Part shown: positions 23,523 to 23,523 of the stretch, one piece after another
Layout of the letters: each line of letters begins with the position of its first letter
How positions within the stretch are numbered: the stretch's first letter is position 1
Assembly: GCF_022771645.1 (NCBI RefSeq)
Contig: NZ_JALFCU010000111.1
Coordinates: 1-23,523 of the forward strand
Direction of reading: 5' to 3'
DNA length: 23,523 nucleotides
Origin: Selenomonas sp.
GTDB lineage: Bacteria; Bacillota; Negativicutes; Selenomonadales; Selenomonadaceae
Notes under the pieces: model-generated
What the model saw: only the letters and a program-made list of their open reading frames with translations
Databases searched by the model: none
Told to the model about the DNA's origin: nothing
Program-made: the position numbers and the translations under genes

Positions 23523-23523
23523 G

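Noticed and set aside
1..23523. tRNA, rRNA and CRISPR arrays
   Set aside because: I saw no tRNA-like cloverleaf, rRNA signature or regularly spaced repeat on either strand by eye.

Overview
This window is part of a surface-polysaccharide (capsule, O-antigen or flagellin glycan) locus. It is mostly GC-rich and almost every gene runs leftward on the minus strand. The gene set points to a bacterium that decorates its surface with a nonulosonic acid of the legionaminic type and with N-acetyl-L-fucosamine (L-FucNAc). The two Rpn/PD-(D/E)XK genes, the GC-rich coding bias and the gene style suggest a Negativicutes such as Selenomonas or a relative. That assignment is a low-confidence inference, because the window holds no rRNA or other marker gene.

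Layout, left to right. (1) Positions 2-169, plus strand: the tail of an Rpn-like gene with a perfect hairpin terminator. (2) Positions 7313 down to 223, minus strand: a tightly coupled operon of a GT2 glycosyltransferase, a GT4 glycosyltransferase, capE, capF, capG (UDP-GlcNAc to UDP-L-FucNAc) and a second GT2. (3) Positions 7449-8294, plus strand: an intact Rpn-family nuclease gene with its own promoter and terminator, which separates the two leftward blocks. (4) From the right edge down to 8387, minus strand: a partial unknown gene, a radical SAM protein with an N-terminal Rossmann-like domain, a capsule-type GT-B protein, legB, legC, a SPASM radical SAM protein, a DegT-like PLP protein, a FemAB/GNAT-like acyltransferase, legG/neuC, legI/neuB, two paralogous methyltransferases, a PtmE-like CBS-nucleotidyltransferase, and a legF/neuA gene fused in frame to a GT2.

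How the genes fit together: PtmE, LegB, LegC, LegG, LegI and LegF cover nearly all of the route to a CMP-activated legionaminic-type sugar. No recognisable LegH N-acetyltransferase is present; the FemAB/GNAT-like protein is the only acyltransferase candidate. CapE, CapF and CapG make UDP-L-FucNAc. The glycosyltransferases would assemble the glycan. No flippase, polymerase or initiating transferase lies in the window.

Most striking observation: the only three runs of six or more G on the coding strand (G9 at 16637-16645, G8 at 18137-18144, G6 at 12061-12066) each sit exactly where a protein reading frame breaks. In each case a one-base length change restores a full-length protein. The affected genes (DegT-like PLP enzyme, SPASM radical SAM enzyme, methyltransferase) all look like tailoring enzymes. 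This resembles contingency-locus phase variation, although homopolymer sequencing error must be excluded. A second notable feature is the legF-GT2 fusion, which keeps an internal Shine-Dalgarno site and ATG at the junction together with an abrupt change in base composition.
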